From: Paenibacillus sedimenti
GTDB lineage: Bacteria > Bacillota > Bacilli > Paenibacillales > NBRC-103111
DNA length: 64,000 nucleotides
Assembly: GCF_014534655.1 (NCBI RefSeq)
Contig: NZ_JACVVD010000014.1
Span: forward strand, 62,001-126,000
Direction: 5' to 3'
The position numbers and the translations under genes are program-made. Shown here in pieces: positions 38,501 to 45,443 of the stretch (its first letter is position 1; every line of letters begins with the position of its first letter). The notes under the pieces were generated by a model. The model had not been told where the DNA came from. It saw only the letters and a program-made list of their open reading frames with translations, and did not search any database.

Positions 38501-39355
38501 AAAGCTGCTGCCGAGGCTTCCCGTAAACAAAACGAAGCATTGAAAATGATTACAGGATCGGTAATCGTTCTTGTGCAGGCTGTAACCGGTGGTAGTGTTA
38601 CACCAATTTCCCTGTCTGCGAAGAATGCGCTGCAAGGAGAATTCGCTGAGCTGAAGGGAGGCCTCCCTGATGTCTATCGATATGATGCTGCTTCCCAATC
38701 TTGGATTTATGTCCGGAGCCAGAAGAATGCGGATGGCAAAGGGCTGAAGTTTGATATCAGCACCACCGATTCATATGCCGCGATGATCTTTGCCAACGGC
38801 TTTGAAGATATGGTCGGGCACTGGGCCAAGCAGGATATCGAATGGTTGGCGCGCCGTCTGCTCGTTAACGGCGTATCGACTAAGGAGTTTAGACCTGAAG
38901 GTTCCGTAACAAGAGCAGAATTCACTGCCATGCTTATAAGAGCACTGGCTATACCGGTATCCGATACCACCAGTGCCGTGCAGTTCACGGATGTGGACCG
39001 CGAGGCTTGGTACTATAAGTCAGTTATGGCAGCTGCCTCGAAAGGTCTCGTAAACGGTTTGGATCCGGGAGTTTTTGCACCGAATGAGACAATCACACGC
39101 GAACAAATGGCCGTAATGATCGGCCGGGCTTATCAAATTCTCGGTCTTGGCAGCACTTCGACCACGGACACAGCAGCGTTGGATAAATTTGTCGACAGTG
39201 GTCACATTCAAGCTTGGGCGAAAGGCGGAGTTGCTTTGGTACTGAAGGAACGCCTCATGCAGGGCGTAACGGATGAAACCTTCGAGCCGGCAGGCATTAC
39301 GACCCGCGCGCAAGCCGCGATCGTCATTGGAAGATTGCTGAAGAAGCAGGAGTAA
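29501..39355 (+). CDS. Giant SLH-anchored surface protein (about 3,284 residues)
   Basis: ATG 29501 follows GGAGG by 10 bases; residues 1-31 are a signal peptide ending near AASAAE. Residues about 110-430 hold TolB/PD40-like propeller repeats (ISADGQYVAFDS, ISDDGQVIAYES). A fibronectin type III-like unit follows near 500-580 (DSVTLSWQDATDPKGILGYHVY), then carboxypeptidase-regulatory-like beta sandwiches (GVVTAPNGSPVKNAFITA). After several further beta-rich segments come cadherin-like repeats, one divergent from about 2093 and seven near-identical from 2200 to 2860. A helical linker and three SLH domains (from about 3102: GHWAKQDIEWL, FTDVDREAWY, IQAWAKGGVAL) bind secondary cell wall polymer. 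It is probably an adhesin or scaffold. GC content is higher than in the flanks. Confidence 0.9.
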   Translation: MNRSVRNMWKKGTAILLAIVLILSDLSAASAAELGEQKAVEDPMKSNLMKAVYAALDNPGESASKHSAATAPVTTVAANASLSWNLLSKVDRSLIPTLYYNRDNPELKLSTDGRYIGFNRLDLAADQSQLKQVLSVYDRVTGVTDNVYSAEVPILANQILRFDISGDARYVAFSYAEGIHLPEPRTSVYLFDRETRMLTAITGNTGKRDFDDDTDMVSISADGQYVAFDSNAAGLVPEDTDDLRDVFVYDRESGSIQRISTRVGMKDNDYGDSNAPSISWDGRYIAFQTDAKLVDDDSHDHPDIYVYDREGGNAPFQRVSAGLNGEEADGRSSHPSISDDGQVIAYESEARNLVVDDTNDLKDIFVYDKRSAMTKRVSIGAGGIPFSRDSEQPAISDDGLYVGFQLAYEAVDETDTDSDNDDENDFPKEAYVADVAAQMAERVSVQNAPYRLVNPSMGPVVGRGGSLVVYFSEYWAKFDGTDEFKLPGIFIAAKGTVPVWPAGSQLQPSNRTVDSVTLSWQDATDPKGILGYHVYQDGKIIGYVPYGGTGGSFTASGLLPTFEHLFQIEAVNTDYHESYGGPTYKLDAGGGTPGDTLQIGWDAEKTTVMGLPMAGSKLNFFAYGNPGKQITGELTYKTWKDDSTEETHKLPLTLTERAASPGKYEAVWGMAENTSEITSLTMKMTDPESPGTVTEKQAFDLPVQVTGTAVIAFDNPGSGSLKDGILSLSSGQYGEQVTILTGDDPVSLEGLVPDKDYTIVLRSPDFRHIWAKQEQLKVGAGRKKSFTLAIEQPAKLRFQVIDQTGQPAANVQMQLFDEEQNYLGMTYTRSDGWTDWEEGLKVGTTIVAKVDIGDRLVEPVPDQRVKLIPGANEPKVILKAPGEGVLEGVVTAPNGSPVKNAFITATQMFRGKPIVRNTRTNLDGAYRLSLLEGEAKLELYESAYHYSAGGIVTAQIAEGQTTKLNIPVRQPSTGVINLEVRLKYLEDSDFGEPVNLEQLGFHTVIESKFGHMPGGYMSGYFSNAYHFGGLPGQKVSVCVTSSKPAIMTVCDEVTLDENSNATAKLFFEEKGGRIQGKLAKTDHRWINGRIYKLVGGSKTSSRYVGDDDFSEDGTFDINVPEPGTYLMELARRPVGDQVDYEYANVQFTVADKQILPIGTVTFGGKKYFSNYAGNHYDALSSRVLPGGTVSFRAGFNNRNDSEATGVSLIFDIPEGMTPVKDAGGRIVISGAATEGDARLEGQSLIVPIGTLAKKQSGTIGFQVKVDPAFNQRSLKTSAIIRAKIGTEQVEETIGSIQLDVPLVTLEVPERVFSPIVKLSGVAPSGSTVKVYDGKALIGSAPAAVSGVWSLEAELNDLGDPSTHALRAETEAGGVTLQSPVSYISYDTKKPRLLEVAMSQAPDGRWVTLNTREGISRLAYTVRPGNPFQFDLKFDKPDEVENVYIYLDGQTGDPIKAVRDGNFFHAVTPTGRGALGDIYVDYDTKPEPFVNDGRYPSLEEVRQSLPPTMHDFKLEVKSPFELKNGKYSGTVQFIFPQLKDLKATVTLTIGLNSGYKATKEELEMAERSGLPILNATFGATETEDGFKTVSKGHIPMNVLFPNGVPEGLTASLAAGDVQTFDDPVLTDVTTETFVQFGPGGEEFGKINGIKKQYSDTMGFAEKVMKITGRVESFGMDCIAELPKTVKQAGHALKSLVVGEVTKFGLGAWTAAMGLTGPGAIAAAGATAVAGQQIDNYVDSQIDAIGTGYNQCLDEEVDEKKLKRKKIARPRWIYDPSGYIYEAVPTNRLSGVKATVLYKDPVSQEWTVWDAGPYEQVNPHNTDDQGKYGWDVPEGKWKVVWEKEGYETKTSAELDVPPPHTEVNAGLVSWESPKVQTVTGVTYGGGGYMDIQFSKYVKVPSNIQAQAVTVTGPDGQEVEGTLSFVKPELNPADPAGQETLSTTLRFTPKDASALKVGSDYALKVKANLFQSYAGVWMREGHAGRFTVSLRDEAGPVPTSATVDEGGMILSLTFNEPLGAAIDASKIDLNGNAEAIASVVRSAAAGGNHTLLISLTEPLPAGETTLKVLGGAATDAAGNVSSEQELKVSRQAAGTNSKLSALSIAGGVLSPDFDPERLSYTVKVSQTAEDIQVTAVTADSKAKLTVDGVEAVSGTAKSVRVPDKGDIAIRVTAEDGQTVREYTIEVKREANPPSTDATLSALTLSSGTLTPAFHRSTTAYSVELPVGTTELGVTAAVYDAKSKLTIGGAAAESGVTKVVTIPNDKTIRVAVESEAGATKEYTIEVKHPVLSENNELRALTLSNGTLTPAFNPATTAYSVELPTGTTELGVTAAVYDAKSKLTIGGVVAVSGVEKIVTIPNDKTIRVIVEAESGATKEYTIEVKHPVVSENNDLRTLALSNGTLTPAFNPATTAYSVELPAGTTDLGVTAAVYDAKSKLTIGGAAAVSGVSKIVTIPNDKIIRVVVESESGATKEYTIEVKHPVLSENNDLRALTLSNGTLTPAFNPATTAYSVELPTGTTELGVTAAVYDAKSKLTIGGVVAVSGVEKIVTIPNDKTIRVVVESESGATKEYTIEVKHPVVSENNDLRTLALSNGTLTPAFNPATTAYSVELPAGTTDLGVTATVYDAKSKLTIGGAAAVSGVSKIVTIPNDKIIRVVVEAESGATKEYTIEVKHPVLSENNDLRALTLSNGTLTPAFNPATTAYSVELPTGTTELGVTAAVYDAKSKLTIGGAAAESGVAKIVTIPNDKIIRLVVESESGATKEYTIEVKHPFGNNNLRALTLSNGTLTPAFNPATTAYSVELPTGTTELGVTAAVYDAKSKLTIGGAAAVSGVSKIVTIPNDKIIRLVVESESGATNEYTIQVSYTSNNDPDSPDTSPGSAPAPAAKDPLNLGETAVKEKKKASSGGTALVIDIGKDAVTEALKDGKKSKELYVEANEPLDEIILQLPIDALHQLESAQAVLLVKTQLMNVRLNAAALQTSGLAEGTTIRLVIAKAEDQLAKAAAEASRKQNEALKMITGSVIVLVQAVTGGSVTPISLSAKNALQGEFAELKGGLPDVYRYDAASQSWIYVRSQKNADGKGLKFDISTTDSYAAMIFANGFEDMVGHWAKQDIEWLARRLLVNGVSTKEFRPEGSVTRAEFTAMLIRALAIPVSDTTSAVQFTDVDREAWYYKSVMAAASKGLVNGLDPGVFAPNETITREQMAVMIGRAYQILGLGSTSTTDTAALDKFVDSGHIQAWAKGGVALVLKERLMQGVTDETFEPAGITTRAQAAIVIGRLLKKQE
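36100..38090 (+). repeat. Seven tandem 291-bp cadherin-like coding repeats
   Basis: Units begin at 36100, 36391, 36682, 36973, 37264, 37555 and 37840, exactly 291 bp apart except unit 6, which is 6 bp shorter. Each encodes one 97-residue cadherin-like beta-sandwich (LTLSNGTLTPAFNPATTAYS to KEYTIEVKHP). Units 2 and 4 share the variant GGVVAVSGVEK; units 3 and 5 share AGTTDLGV with GGAAAVSGVSK. The middle therefore arose by duplication of a 582-bp two-unit block. Confidence 0.93.
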
Positions 39356-39381
39356 GAACGGTTTTCAACTCGATTTAATAC

Positions 39382-39407
39382 AAAAGACACCTGGAAAGGT
39401 GTCTTTT
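39382..39407 (+). terminator. Terminator of the giant surface protein gene
   Basis: AAAAGACACCT-GGAA-AGGTGTCTTTT, symmetric and probably bidirectional, also serving the facing CHRD gene. Confidence 0.88.
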
Positions 39408-39435
39408 GTATTATGAAAGATCGAGCGGTATCATC

Positions 39436-39844
39436 TTACCGGCGAATTTGACCGCGAACTTCTCCGTCCGGATTTTGAATGGTATGGACATTAACGTAGG
39501 CGTTGCCATTTTCGATCTCACGGATTAAATCTCTGATCGTTTTGCCTTCCAGTTGGCCGACTAAATCTTGATTAGTCAAAACACCTCGAACGACTCCTCG
39601 TCTTACGGATATGCCAAATTTATTAGGGCCGAACAGGAAGGCAACTACGGGACCGTTTTGGCCGATTCGTCCCAGATGAATATGGCCTTGCGTGACGCGA
39701 GAAATATTTCGGATGACAAGTATGAATCGTAATTGCGTACCGCTTCTGTTCAGCTGGAATAATGCATTTCCAGAAGCTATTGTTCTTACTGGAGGTACCT
39801 CATTTCGACCGCGTAAGATTGCCCTGAATGTTTTGATAAGACAC
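39436..39844 (-). pseudogene. CHRD-domain protein with a frameshift near its start
   Basis: The minus strand encodes a full CHRD domain: FRAILRGRNEVPPVRT, QGHIHLGRIGQNGPVVAFLF, GVLTNQDLVGQL, and NAYVNVHTIQNPDGEVRGQI up to TAA 39436. No ATG, GTG or TTG opens this frame. GTG 39844, well placed behind GGAG, starts the other frame (MSYQ) and would join after removing one A from an AAAA run near 39830. So one base is extra in a homopolymer, by mutation or sequencing error. CHRD proteins are usually secreted or matrix proteins; function in bacteria is unknown. Confidence 0.7.
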
Positions 39845-39953
39845 CACTCTCCTTCACTAGTATTACTTCTATTTATTCAGTGTTGGTAGGAATGGTTTGT
39901 TAATAGGCCTAATAGTAAGAGAAATATACGAATTTCTATCTGAGGTTTAGAGG

Positions 39954-41186
39954 TTATCGCAAGGGCATATGATTATTGGATCTGGGGACTGGCTTTTTCA
40001 ATCGCATTGGCTGCAATGACAGGTACGTGAACGAGCGCCAGACCCATTCCATGGGACCATACCGGAAATTGCGCATCCAGAGCGTACTGAATACAATCTG
40101 ACAGGCGTAAATTGAGATACTCATCAGAATGGCTGGGATCGTCCCTATCCGATAAAGATGGAACAAGGCAGCCAAGGCGACGCATATGATGGTTTGGCTC
40201 AAATAATTGGTCAATGCCATTTGTCCGACATAGCCAATGGGGCGAAGTCGGGTGATCCATTGTGAATTCGTCATGAGAAGAAGGAAAGATAAGATATAGA
40301 AAATACTCAAGGTAATCCCGCTGAATTGGACGAGAACGGTGGTCACAGTTTCATGGCGAAAACCGAAATTGACCTGTTTGGTTAGGAGAACGGCCAAAGC
40401 AGATAGTAAGGGAAGATTGACTGCTAAACTAATGAACCACATTTTACGGATCGATCGTTTTTTATCGGGAAGATTGGCGAACCAATCCTTTTGTCCGCTA
40501 AATACGCCGATCAGAAACATCGCCAGAATAGCCGGCATGAAAATGGGCTCGAATGGCGCGACAGCAGGGGCTACCATGTTTAATTGGTAATCGATCCACT
40601 TCGCATACGTCAGGTTATCAAAGATTTGATCAACGACGGGGAGGAGTTGCAGTCCTTCATGAATACTATTCTGAGCTTGTTCTGGAGTCGTTATAAAAGC
40701 TAGGCCGAACAAACCAAACCATACAGCGACTAAGCAAACGATCCAGATTAAAATGGTTTTGCTTTTTCTTTTATGAAAAAACAGTAGGAATAAGCCCGTT
40801 ATTGCATATAAATGCAAGATGTCTCCTGTCCAAACCAGAAAAAAATGGGCAACTCCGAACAGGGCAAGCGCCGCAATCCTTCTCAAATAAAGTCGTTTGA
40901 TGTTAAGAGCTTTGGATTCGGCTCTCTTCATGAAAATAAAAAATCCAAGTCCGAACAAGAACGAAAAAATAGTAAAAAATTTTCCTTCTACAAACATTCT
41001 GATCAAAAGCTCGCCTACACGATCTGTGCCTGTGTACTCTGAAGGAATGCTGTAAACGCCATACATCCAGCTAGGATAAAAAAACTGCGGTAAATTCATC
41101 AATAAAATTCCGAGTAATGCGAATCCTCTCAGAATATCAATCACAATGTTCCTTTCATTGAATGGAACGGGATTTGCCTTCATCAT
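39954..41186 (-). CDS. DUF418 membrane protein (YeiB-like)
   Basis: 410 residues, about ten transmembrane helices, with the DUF418 opening IDILRGFALLGILLMNLP, the loop KFFTIFSFLFGLGFFIFM and the late motif GYVGQMALTNYLSQTIIC. GAGGTGG lies 5 bases before ATG 41186; a second ATG follows directly. The family is related to acyltransferase-3-like membrane enzymes and its substrate is unknown. Confidence 0.9.
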   Translation of the reverse strand: MMKANPVPFNERNIVIDILRGFALLGILLMNLPQFFYPSWMYGVYSIPSEYTGTDRVGELLIRMFVEGKFFTIFSFLFGLGFFIFMKRAESKALNIKRLYLRRIAALALFGVAHFFLVWTGDILHLYAITGLFLLFFHKRKSKTILIWIVCLVAVWFGLFGLAFITTPEQAQNSIHEGLQLLPVVDQIFDNLTYAKWIDYQLNMVAPAVAPFEPIFMPAILAMFLIGVFSGQKDWFANLPDKKRSIRKMWFISLAVNLPLLSALAVLLTKQVNFGFRHETVTTVLVQFSGITLSIFYILSFLLLMTNSQWITRLRPIGYVGQMALTNYLSQTIICVALAALFHLYRIGTIPAILMSISIYACQIVFSTLWMRNFRYGPMEWVWRSFTYLSLQPMRLKKPVPRSNNHMPLR

Positions 41187-41337
41187 TCACGCCACCTCAT
41201 AAGTAAGATTATACCTTCCACGATACATCCCAATGGTGAAAGAGGGTATTATGCTTGGGGATAATTCGATGGTATACGTGAGGATAATCGTTACGATTTA
41301 TGAGAGAATTTACCGTCGACGCTGGAACAATAGCCAA

Positions 41338-41366
41338 TTGACGCATTCCAAGCAATTGAGTATGAT
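41338..41366 (+). promoter_or_regulatory. Promoter of the c-di-AMP riboswitch
   Basis: TTGACG (41338-41343) and TATGAT (41361-41366) are exactly 17 bp apart. The predicted start lies at about 41373, right where the aptamer begins. Confidence 0.8.
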
Positions 41367-41370
41367 GAAA

Positions 41371-41549
41371 ATAAGCTTAATTTCCGTTAAGGCGGAAAGC
41401 GGGGGAACCAATTAATTGGGGCGAATCATGATCCATGTAGGGAACCATCTTTCCCGAGCCCGACAGCTAACCTCGTCAGCATAGGATGGGTCAGTCTGCT
41501 TTTTTATGCTATTTTGCATACACGGACCCGTGTTTACGGGTCTTTTTTT
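41371..41549 (+). ncRNA. ydaO/yuaA-type cyclic di-AMP riboswitch with terminator
   Basis: The conserved landmarks of this class occur in order: AAGCTTAAT (41374), GCGGGGGAACC (41399), TTGGGGCGAATC (41416), GTAGGGAACC (41438), then CCCGAGCCCGACAGC (41453) and TAACCTCGT (41468). An expression platform follows: GACCCG-TGTTTA-CGGGTC with seven Ts (41525-41547). GGGTC just after the aptamer (41488-41492) could pair with GACCC as an antiterminator. Known members turn genes off when c-di-AMP is high, mostly potassium transporters and wall hydrolases. Here the downstream gene is the unknown 113-residue protein at 41619. Confidence 0.88.
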
Positions 41550-41618
41550 GCATTTTAGGCTCCATCCCAATGTTACAGATGCTGTCATCTTCATTCGTAT
41601 CATAAAGGAGGATGAGCC

Positions 41619-41960
41619 ATGAACCAACGTATTCAGGCAGAACACGTGCATCAACTTGATCATGATCAGAAGGAAATTCTTCGAAGCCAGTGGACGCCCC
41701 AAGAAGGCGAATATATCTTGTTCGCTGACCAAGAAGAGATGATCTATTATCTGGCTGGAGTTGAGAAACATAAATCACTCCCTTTGTTAAGCGTTGGACA
41801 GATGATCGCTTACATCTCGGGCCGTGATGCTTCGTTTAAGATGCATTTTGATTCCGGTGTATGGCAGGTATCCGTATCGGGTTGTCGTTATAAGGATGCT
41901 GAACTTTGCGACGTTCTTTGGGAAGCGATGAAGAGAATCCTAAGCCATGCAGTTCAATAG
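41619..41960 (+). CDS. Unknown 113-residue protein under riboswitch control
   Basis: AAAGGAGG lies before ATG 41619. The product is soluble and slightly acidic, without signal peptide or membrane helix. Visible segments include LDHDQKEILRSQWTPQEGEYI, LPLLSVGQMIAYI and MHFDSGVWQVSV. I do not recognise a family. It begins 70 bases after the terminator of the c-di-AMP riboswitch, on the same strand, with no other gene between, so it is the natural target. Confidence 0.75.
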   Translation: MNQRIQAEHVHQLDHDQKEILRSQWTPQEGEYILFADQEEMIYYLAGVEKHKSLPLLSVGQMIAYISGRDASFKMHFDSGVWQVSVSGCRYKDAELCDVLWEAMKRILSHAVQ

Positions 41961-41987
41961 CACTTTGGCGTACAGGCGGGTATTCAT

Positions 41988-42803
41988 TTAAGGCACTTGC
42001 GCCTTTGCAATCGCAATTATTTCGCTGATTTTGGTCTCGAGTTTAATGATCTTTTCTTTTTCTTCATTAATTTGGCGCGATAGGGAGATGAGGGGGGCGA
42101 GTGAGCTCAGTATACCCTGTGCATCTCCTTTTTTCACTGCCTGTTTAAACGCACTCCATAGCGGAGTTATGCTAGTTTCGGTGGTTCTAATGGCGCCTTT
42201 CTTGGCTTTGATTTGTACGTTGATTGGATCTATGTCCGCGAGGGTACCGCGAATCTTTTTCATTGTTTTGGAGGTTTTGTCTTTAGCTTCACGGGATGCT
42301 TCTTCTTCGGCTTTGATGTCCATACGAGCCAGTTGCACAGGGATTCTCAGGGCGTTGGCTTGAAAACGGAGCATGCTGTTAAGGTCCTTGTTTTTCAACA
42401 ATCTTGCCGCCTCAATCTGCTTATTCAATGCGGTGTAATGGGAAAATAACGGTTTGTATCGTTCCCTTGCCTGTGTCACTTCCGCTTCTAATTTGGCTAG
42501 TTTGGCTGCATCGATTTCTTTGATTTGTTTATTGAGTGCGGTTTCTTTCTCTACGTTTTCTTTGTACAGAGCGCTGATTTTGGCATCCCAGTCCTTGTCT
42601 TGGTTTTGAAACGTGAGGAATTCATTATATTGTGATTTGATTTTACTTGCCTGCGACTGAGTGGCGCCTGCGATCGTTTTGTCGAGCGATGATTGCATGG
42701 AAGGTGTAATTTCAAGTGAGGCAGCGGCAGAGACTGTGGCTGGGGCGGCTAGAGCAAGCAGGAATACGGCGAGTAATGCTTTGGAACTTATGAATTTTTT
42801 CAA
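41988..42803 (-). CDS. Secreted coiled-coil protein, unknown function
   Basis: 271 residues from TTG 42801-42803, preceded by AGGAGG with 6-base spacing. Signal peptide of about 27 residues ending VSAAAS. The rest is almost entirely helical with heptad-like charged stretches (KLEAEVTQARERYKPLFSHY; ISLSRQINEEKEKIIKLETK). No family recognised. It has its own consensus promoter and a terminator hairpin in the 5' leader, so its expression may be attenuated. Confidence 0.8.
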   Translation of the reverse strand: MKKFISSKALLAVFLLALAAPATVSAAASLEITPSMQSSLDKTIAGATQSQASKIKSQYNEFLTFQNQDKDWDAKISALYKENVEKETALNKQIKEIDAAKLAKLEAEVTQARERYKPLFSHYTALNKQIEAARLLKNKDLNSMLRFQANALRIPVQLARMDIKAEEEASREAKDKTSKTMKKIRGTLADIDPINVQIKAKKGAIRTTETSITPLWSAFKQAVKKGDAQGILSSLAPLISLSRQINEEKEKIIKLETKISEIIAIAKAQVP

Positions 42804-42849
42804 TAGGATCCTCCTCCTAAATGGTTAAATGTGACGGAATTCACGACAA

Positions 42850-42960
42850 AAAAAGCACCTGCAAGAAAGGCTGTCAGCCTATTCTTACGGGTGCTTCCGT
42901 CGTAAGTCGTCCATATGAATCTATATGTGTAACTATACAAGAGGCCTCTGCGAGTGTCAA
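42850..42960 (-). promoter_or_regulatory. Promoter and leader terminator of the coiled-coil gene
   Basis: On the minus strand TTGACA (42955-42960) and TATAGT (42932-42937) are 17 bp apart. About 30 bases downstream a long hairpin, AGCACC near 42893-42898 pairing with GGTGCT near 42850-42855 plus inner stems, ends in seven Ts. GACGGAA just before it can also pair with TTCCGTC just after it. No other gene lies between, so this is a leader attenuator candidate. Confidence 0.65.
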
Positions 42961-43073
42961 GAAAGAGTGATGTTCAACGGCGCACGCGAGAAATTTGCAC
43001 TAGGCTCTGCATGTATTTTAAACTAGTGGTAGATGGAAAAATAACCATAAAAGATGGGAAAGGCCGATTGCGC

Positions 43074-43832
43074 ATGATGATGAACCAGCTTTCCATTAAT
43101 CAATTGAAACAGTTTAAACATGATATAACCCGATTTATGATGATGTATAAATTCGCGCTGGATGAAATGGAAACAAGAATTGAAATTTTAGTCCAGGAAT
43201 TCGAGATGCTGCATGAATATAACCCGATTGAGCATACGAAAAGCCGCTTGAAGTCACCGGAAAGTATTGTGAATAAGCTTTATAGAAAAGGTTGCGACAT
43301 TTCATTCCCCAACATACGAGACAACATAAAAGATATTGCCGGTTTACGGATCACCTGTTCTTTTATATCGGATATTTACGTAATTAGCGAAATGCTTAAA
43401 AATCAAAGCGACTTGAAGGTGCTGGAGGAAAAGGATTACATCAAGCACCCGAAGCAGAACGGGTACCAGAGCCTTCATCTCATCATTGAAGTGCCGGTTC
43501 ATATGTCAGATCGAAGGGAACATGTCTGTATAGAAGTCCAAATTCGGACGATTGCTATGGATTTCTGGGCGAGCTTGGAACATAAAATTTATTATAAGTT
43601 TACCGAAGACAATCGAGCGGTACCGGCGAGACTTCTTGAAGAATTAAAACAAGCCGCATATGCCGCTTCTGTTCTGGATCAGCAAATGGAACGGCTGCAT
43701 AAAGAAATCGAAATCATCAAAGAAGAGCAGTCGGACATGTACGATGAAAAATTGAACCGAATCATCATTAACAATCAGCAATTTGCTCTACCGCAAGCTT
43801 TGCTGGGGCTATTGGATGATACAAAAAAATAA
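43074..43832 (+). CDS. relP: Small alarmone synthetase, YwaC/RelP type
   Basis: About 252 residues starting at one of three consecutive ATGs (43074, 43077, 43080), 10 bases after AAAGG. It has a RelA-type synthetase domain with YKFALDEMETRIEIL, the PIEHTKSRLKSPESIVNKLYRKG block, DIAGLRITCSFISDIY, KQNGYQSLHLIIEVP and EVQIRTIAMDFWASLEHKIYYK. No hydrolase, TGS or ACT domain. It makes (p)ppGpp from GTP or GDP and ATP, typically under cell wall stress. This block order fits SasA/YwaC better than SasB/YjbM. The C-terminal coil is about 40 residues longer than in YwaC. Confidence 0.9.
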   Translation: MMMNQLSINQLKQFKHDITRFMMMYKFALDEMETRIEILVQEFEMLHEYNPIEHTKSRLKSPESIVNKLYRKGCDISFPNIRDNIKDIAGLRITCSFISDIYVISEMLKNQSDLKVLEEKDYIKHPKQNGYQSLHLIIEVPVHMSDRREHVCIEVQIRTIAMDFWASLEHKIYYKFTEDNRAVPARLLEELKQAAYAASVLDQQMERLHKEIEIIKEEQSDMYDEKLNRIIINNQQFALPQALLGLLDDTKK

Positions 43833-43859
43833 ACGGTCAAGATTCCATGTATGAAAAAG

Positions 43860-43898
43860 CCTCCATTCACACTTCAAAAGTGGTTTTGGAGGTTTTTT
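43860..43898 (+). terminator. Terminator of the alarmone synthetase gene
   Basis: CCTCCA pairs with TGGAGG, with an inner CACTT/AAGTG stem, followed by six Ts. Confidence 0.85.
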
Positions 43899-44038
43899 CG
43901 TTCTTATTTTGGGGCTGGCTCACTCGGCGTTACCCTTATGGGACAGCCTCTAGTTTACGCATAAAAAATGGAACAAGGTCCTTAGCCAAGGTCCTCAGTT
44001 CGCTAATAACGACGCTCTGAACGTCTAAATCGAGCCAG

Positions 44039-45319
44039 TCAGAGATCCCCAAAAGTCGCAGTCTGGCGGTCATAACGGTTGAACATAACGTTGTACATGA
44101 GTGCAGATAGGATGGCAAGTCCGGTCAAAAGGCCGAATGTCCACGTGAAGCCAATCCATTCGCTAAGCGGGATCGACAGCGGCGCTATTGTGCGGCCGAG
44201 CGTGAAGCGTAAGCTGGAGGCAGCGAAATACTGGGCCCGCATATGGTCAGGAGCTAATCTTGATACGAAAGCCTGCTGCGGGCCTGCAGACATAAGTTCC
44301 GCCAGTGTGAACACGACGATGGCGAGGGTGAAGCCCCAGAACGTGGACATTTGGCTGAACATCGCGATGCCGAGCGCGTAGAAAAGCGCTCCGCCGATGA
44401 ACACGTACCGGTCCCGGTAGGAGAGCATCCACTTCGTCACAACGACAGTGAATAGCGCGACGAAAAGGCCGTTTTCCGAGACGATCAGCCCGAAAAGCTG
44501 CTTGCCGGTCAATTGCAGGTTCCAATCGCCATAGGCGAATATCGTCGTCATAGGTACCGTTTCTTTTAAGAAAAGGGGAAACAGCAGGTCGAGCTGCATG
44601 AACGTCTGAGAAAGCAGGACGCCTGCAAGGACGAATAGCAAAAACACGCGATCGGAAGCAATAATTCGGTAGTCGCGCAGTTGTGCGGCCAAAAACCGAT
44701 ACCACGGTTCCCCTGCCTTGGCGTGCTGGCGGTCAATCAGGTGCTTCGGCAGCGTTTCGCTGAAGCGCCAGTTCATCAGGACGGCGAGGAGCAGGCAGAA
44801 AACGGATGCAGCCGCCAATACAGCGTACGGATTGTCTTCGTACAGGATGGATCCGAGCAAGGGGCCGACAACAACCGCCATATTCGCGGCCGTATAGAAG
44901 ATGGCAAAGACGCTGGAGCGATGCTTCTCTTCGACGACGTCAGCCACCATAGCCTGACTGGCCGGCCAATATAAGGAACCGGACAGGCTGGCGAGGCTGA
45001 ATCCGATGAAGCCGACGATCGGCATGGATATCCAGGGTGAAGCGGCGCAAGCGAAGATTCCGTATCCGATGGCTTGTCCGAAGGCCGCGATGACCATCAT
45101 CCGTTTTCGCCCAAACCGATCCGCACAATAGCCTCCCAGCAAATTGCCGAATACCGAGAGCGCTTGCGACAGGATCAGGAGCAGGCCTGCCAAGCCTTTA
45201 CCGAATGAATTTGCAAAATAAATGGACAAAAAAGGAAAGAATGCCCAAAAAATAACGTTAAAAGCAGCTTCACCGCCTAAGCGGATTTTCAAATTCATAT
45301 CCCAATCTCTGATTTTCAT
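44039..45319 (-). CDS. MFS transporter, drug-efflux type
   Basis: 426 residues, 12 transmembrane helices, with the MFS A motif GGYCADRFGRKRMM after helix 2 and a proline-glycine rich helix 5 (TAANMAVVVGPLLGSIL). Resembles multidrug or sugar efflux pumps of Bacillota such as YttB. Substrate unknown. It is divergent from the PadR/hydrolase pair. Confidence 0.88.
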   Translation of the reverse strand: MKIRDWDMNLKIRLGGEAAFNVIFWAFFPFLSIYFANSFGKGLAGLLLILSQALSVFGNLLGGYCADRFGRKRMMVIAAFGQAIGYGIFACAASPWISMPIVGFIGFSLASLSGSLYWPASQAMVADVVEEKHRSSVFAIFYTAANMAVVVGPLLGSILYEDNPYAVLAAASVFCLLLAVLMNWRFSETLPKHLIDRQHAKAGEPWYRFLAAQLRDYRIIASDRVFLLFVLAGVLLSQTFMQLDLLFPLFLKETVPMTTIFAYGDWNLQLTGKQLFGLIVSENGLFVALFTVVVTKWMLSYRDRYVFIGGALFYALGIAMFSQMSTFWGFTLAIVVFTLAELMSAGPQQAFVSRLAPDHMRAQYFAASSLRFTLGRTIAPLSIPLSEWIGFTWTFGLLTGLAILSALMYNVMFNRYDRQTATFGDL

Positions 45320-45443
45320 TGCTAATTATACCTCTGGATGTAAGTGTTTACTTATCATACTACCATTCTTCGTTTTGAAACAAGGCGAATGCAGCATAAA
45401 ACATGCCACTCTAGCTGCTGAACAGGTCATGGTAAAAAAAATA

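Noticed and set aside
43936..44118. 60-codon minus-strand frame downstream of the MFS gene
   Set aside because: Overlaps the MFS coding end, no ribosome site, no recognised similarity.
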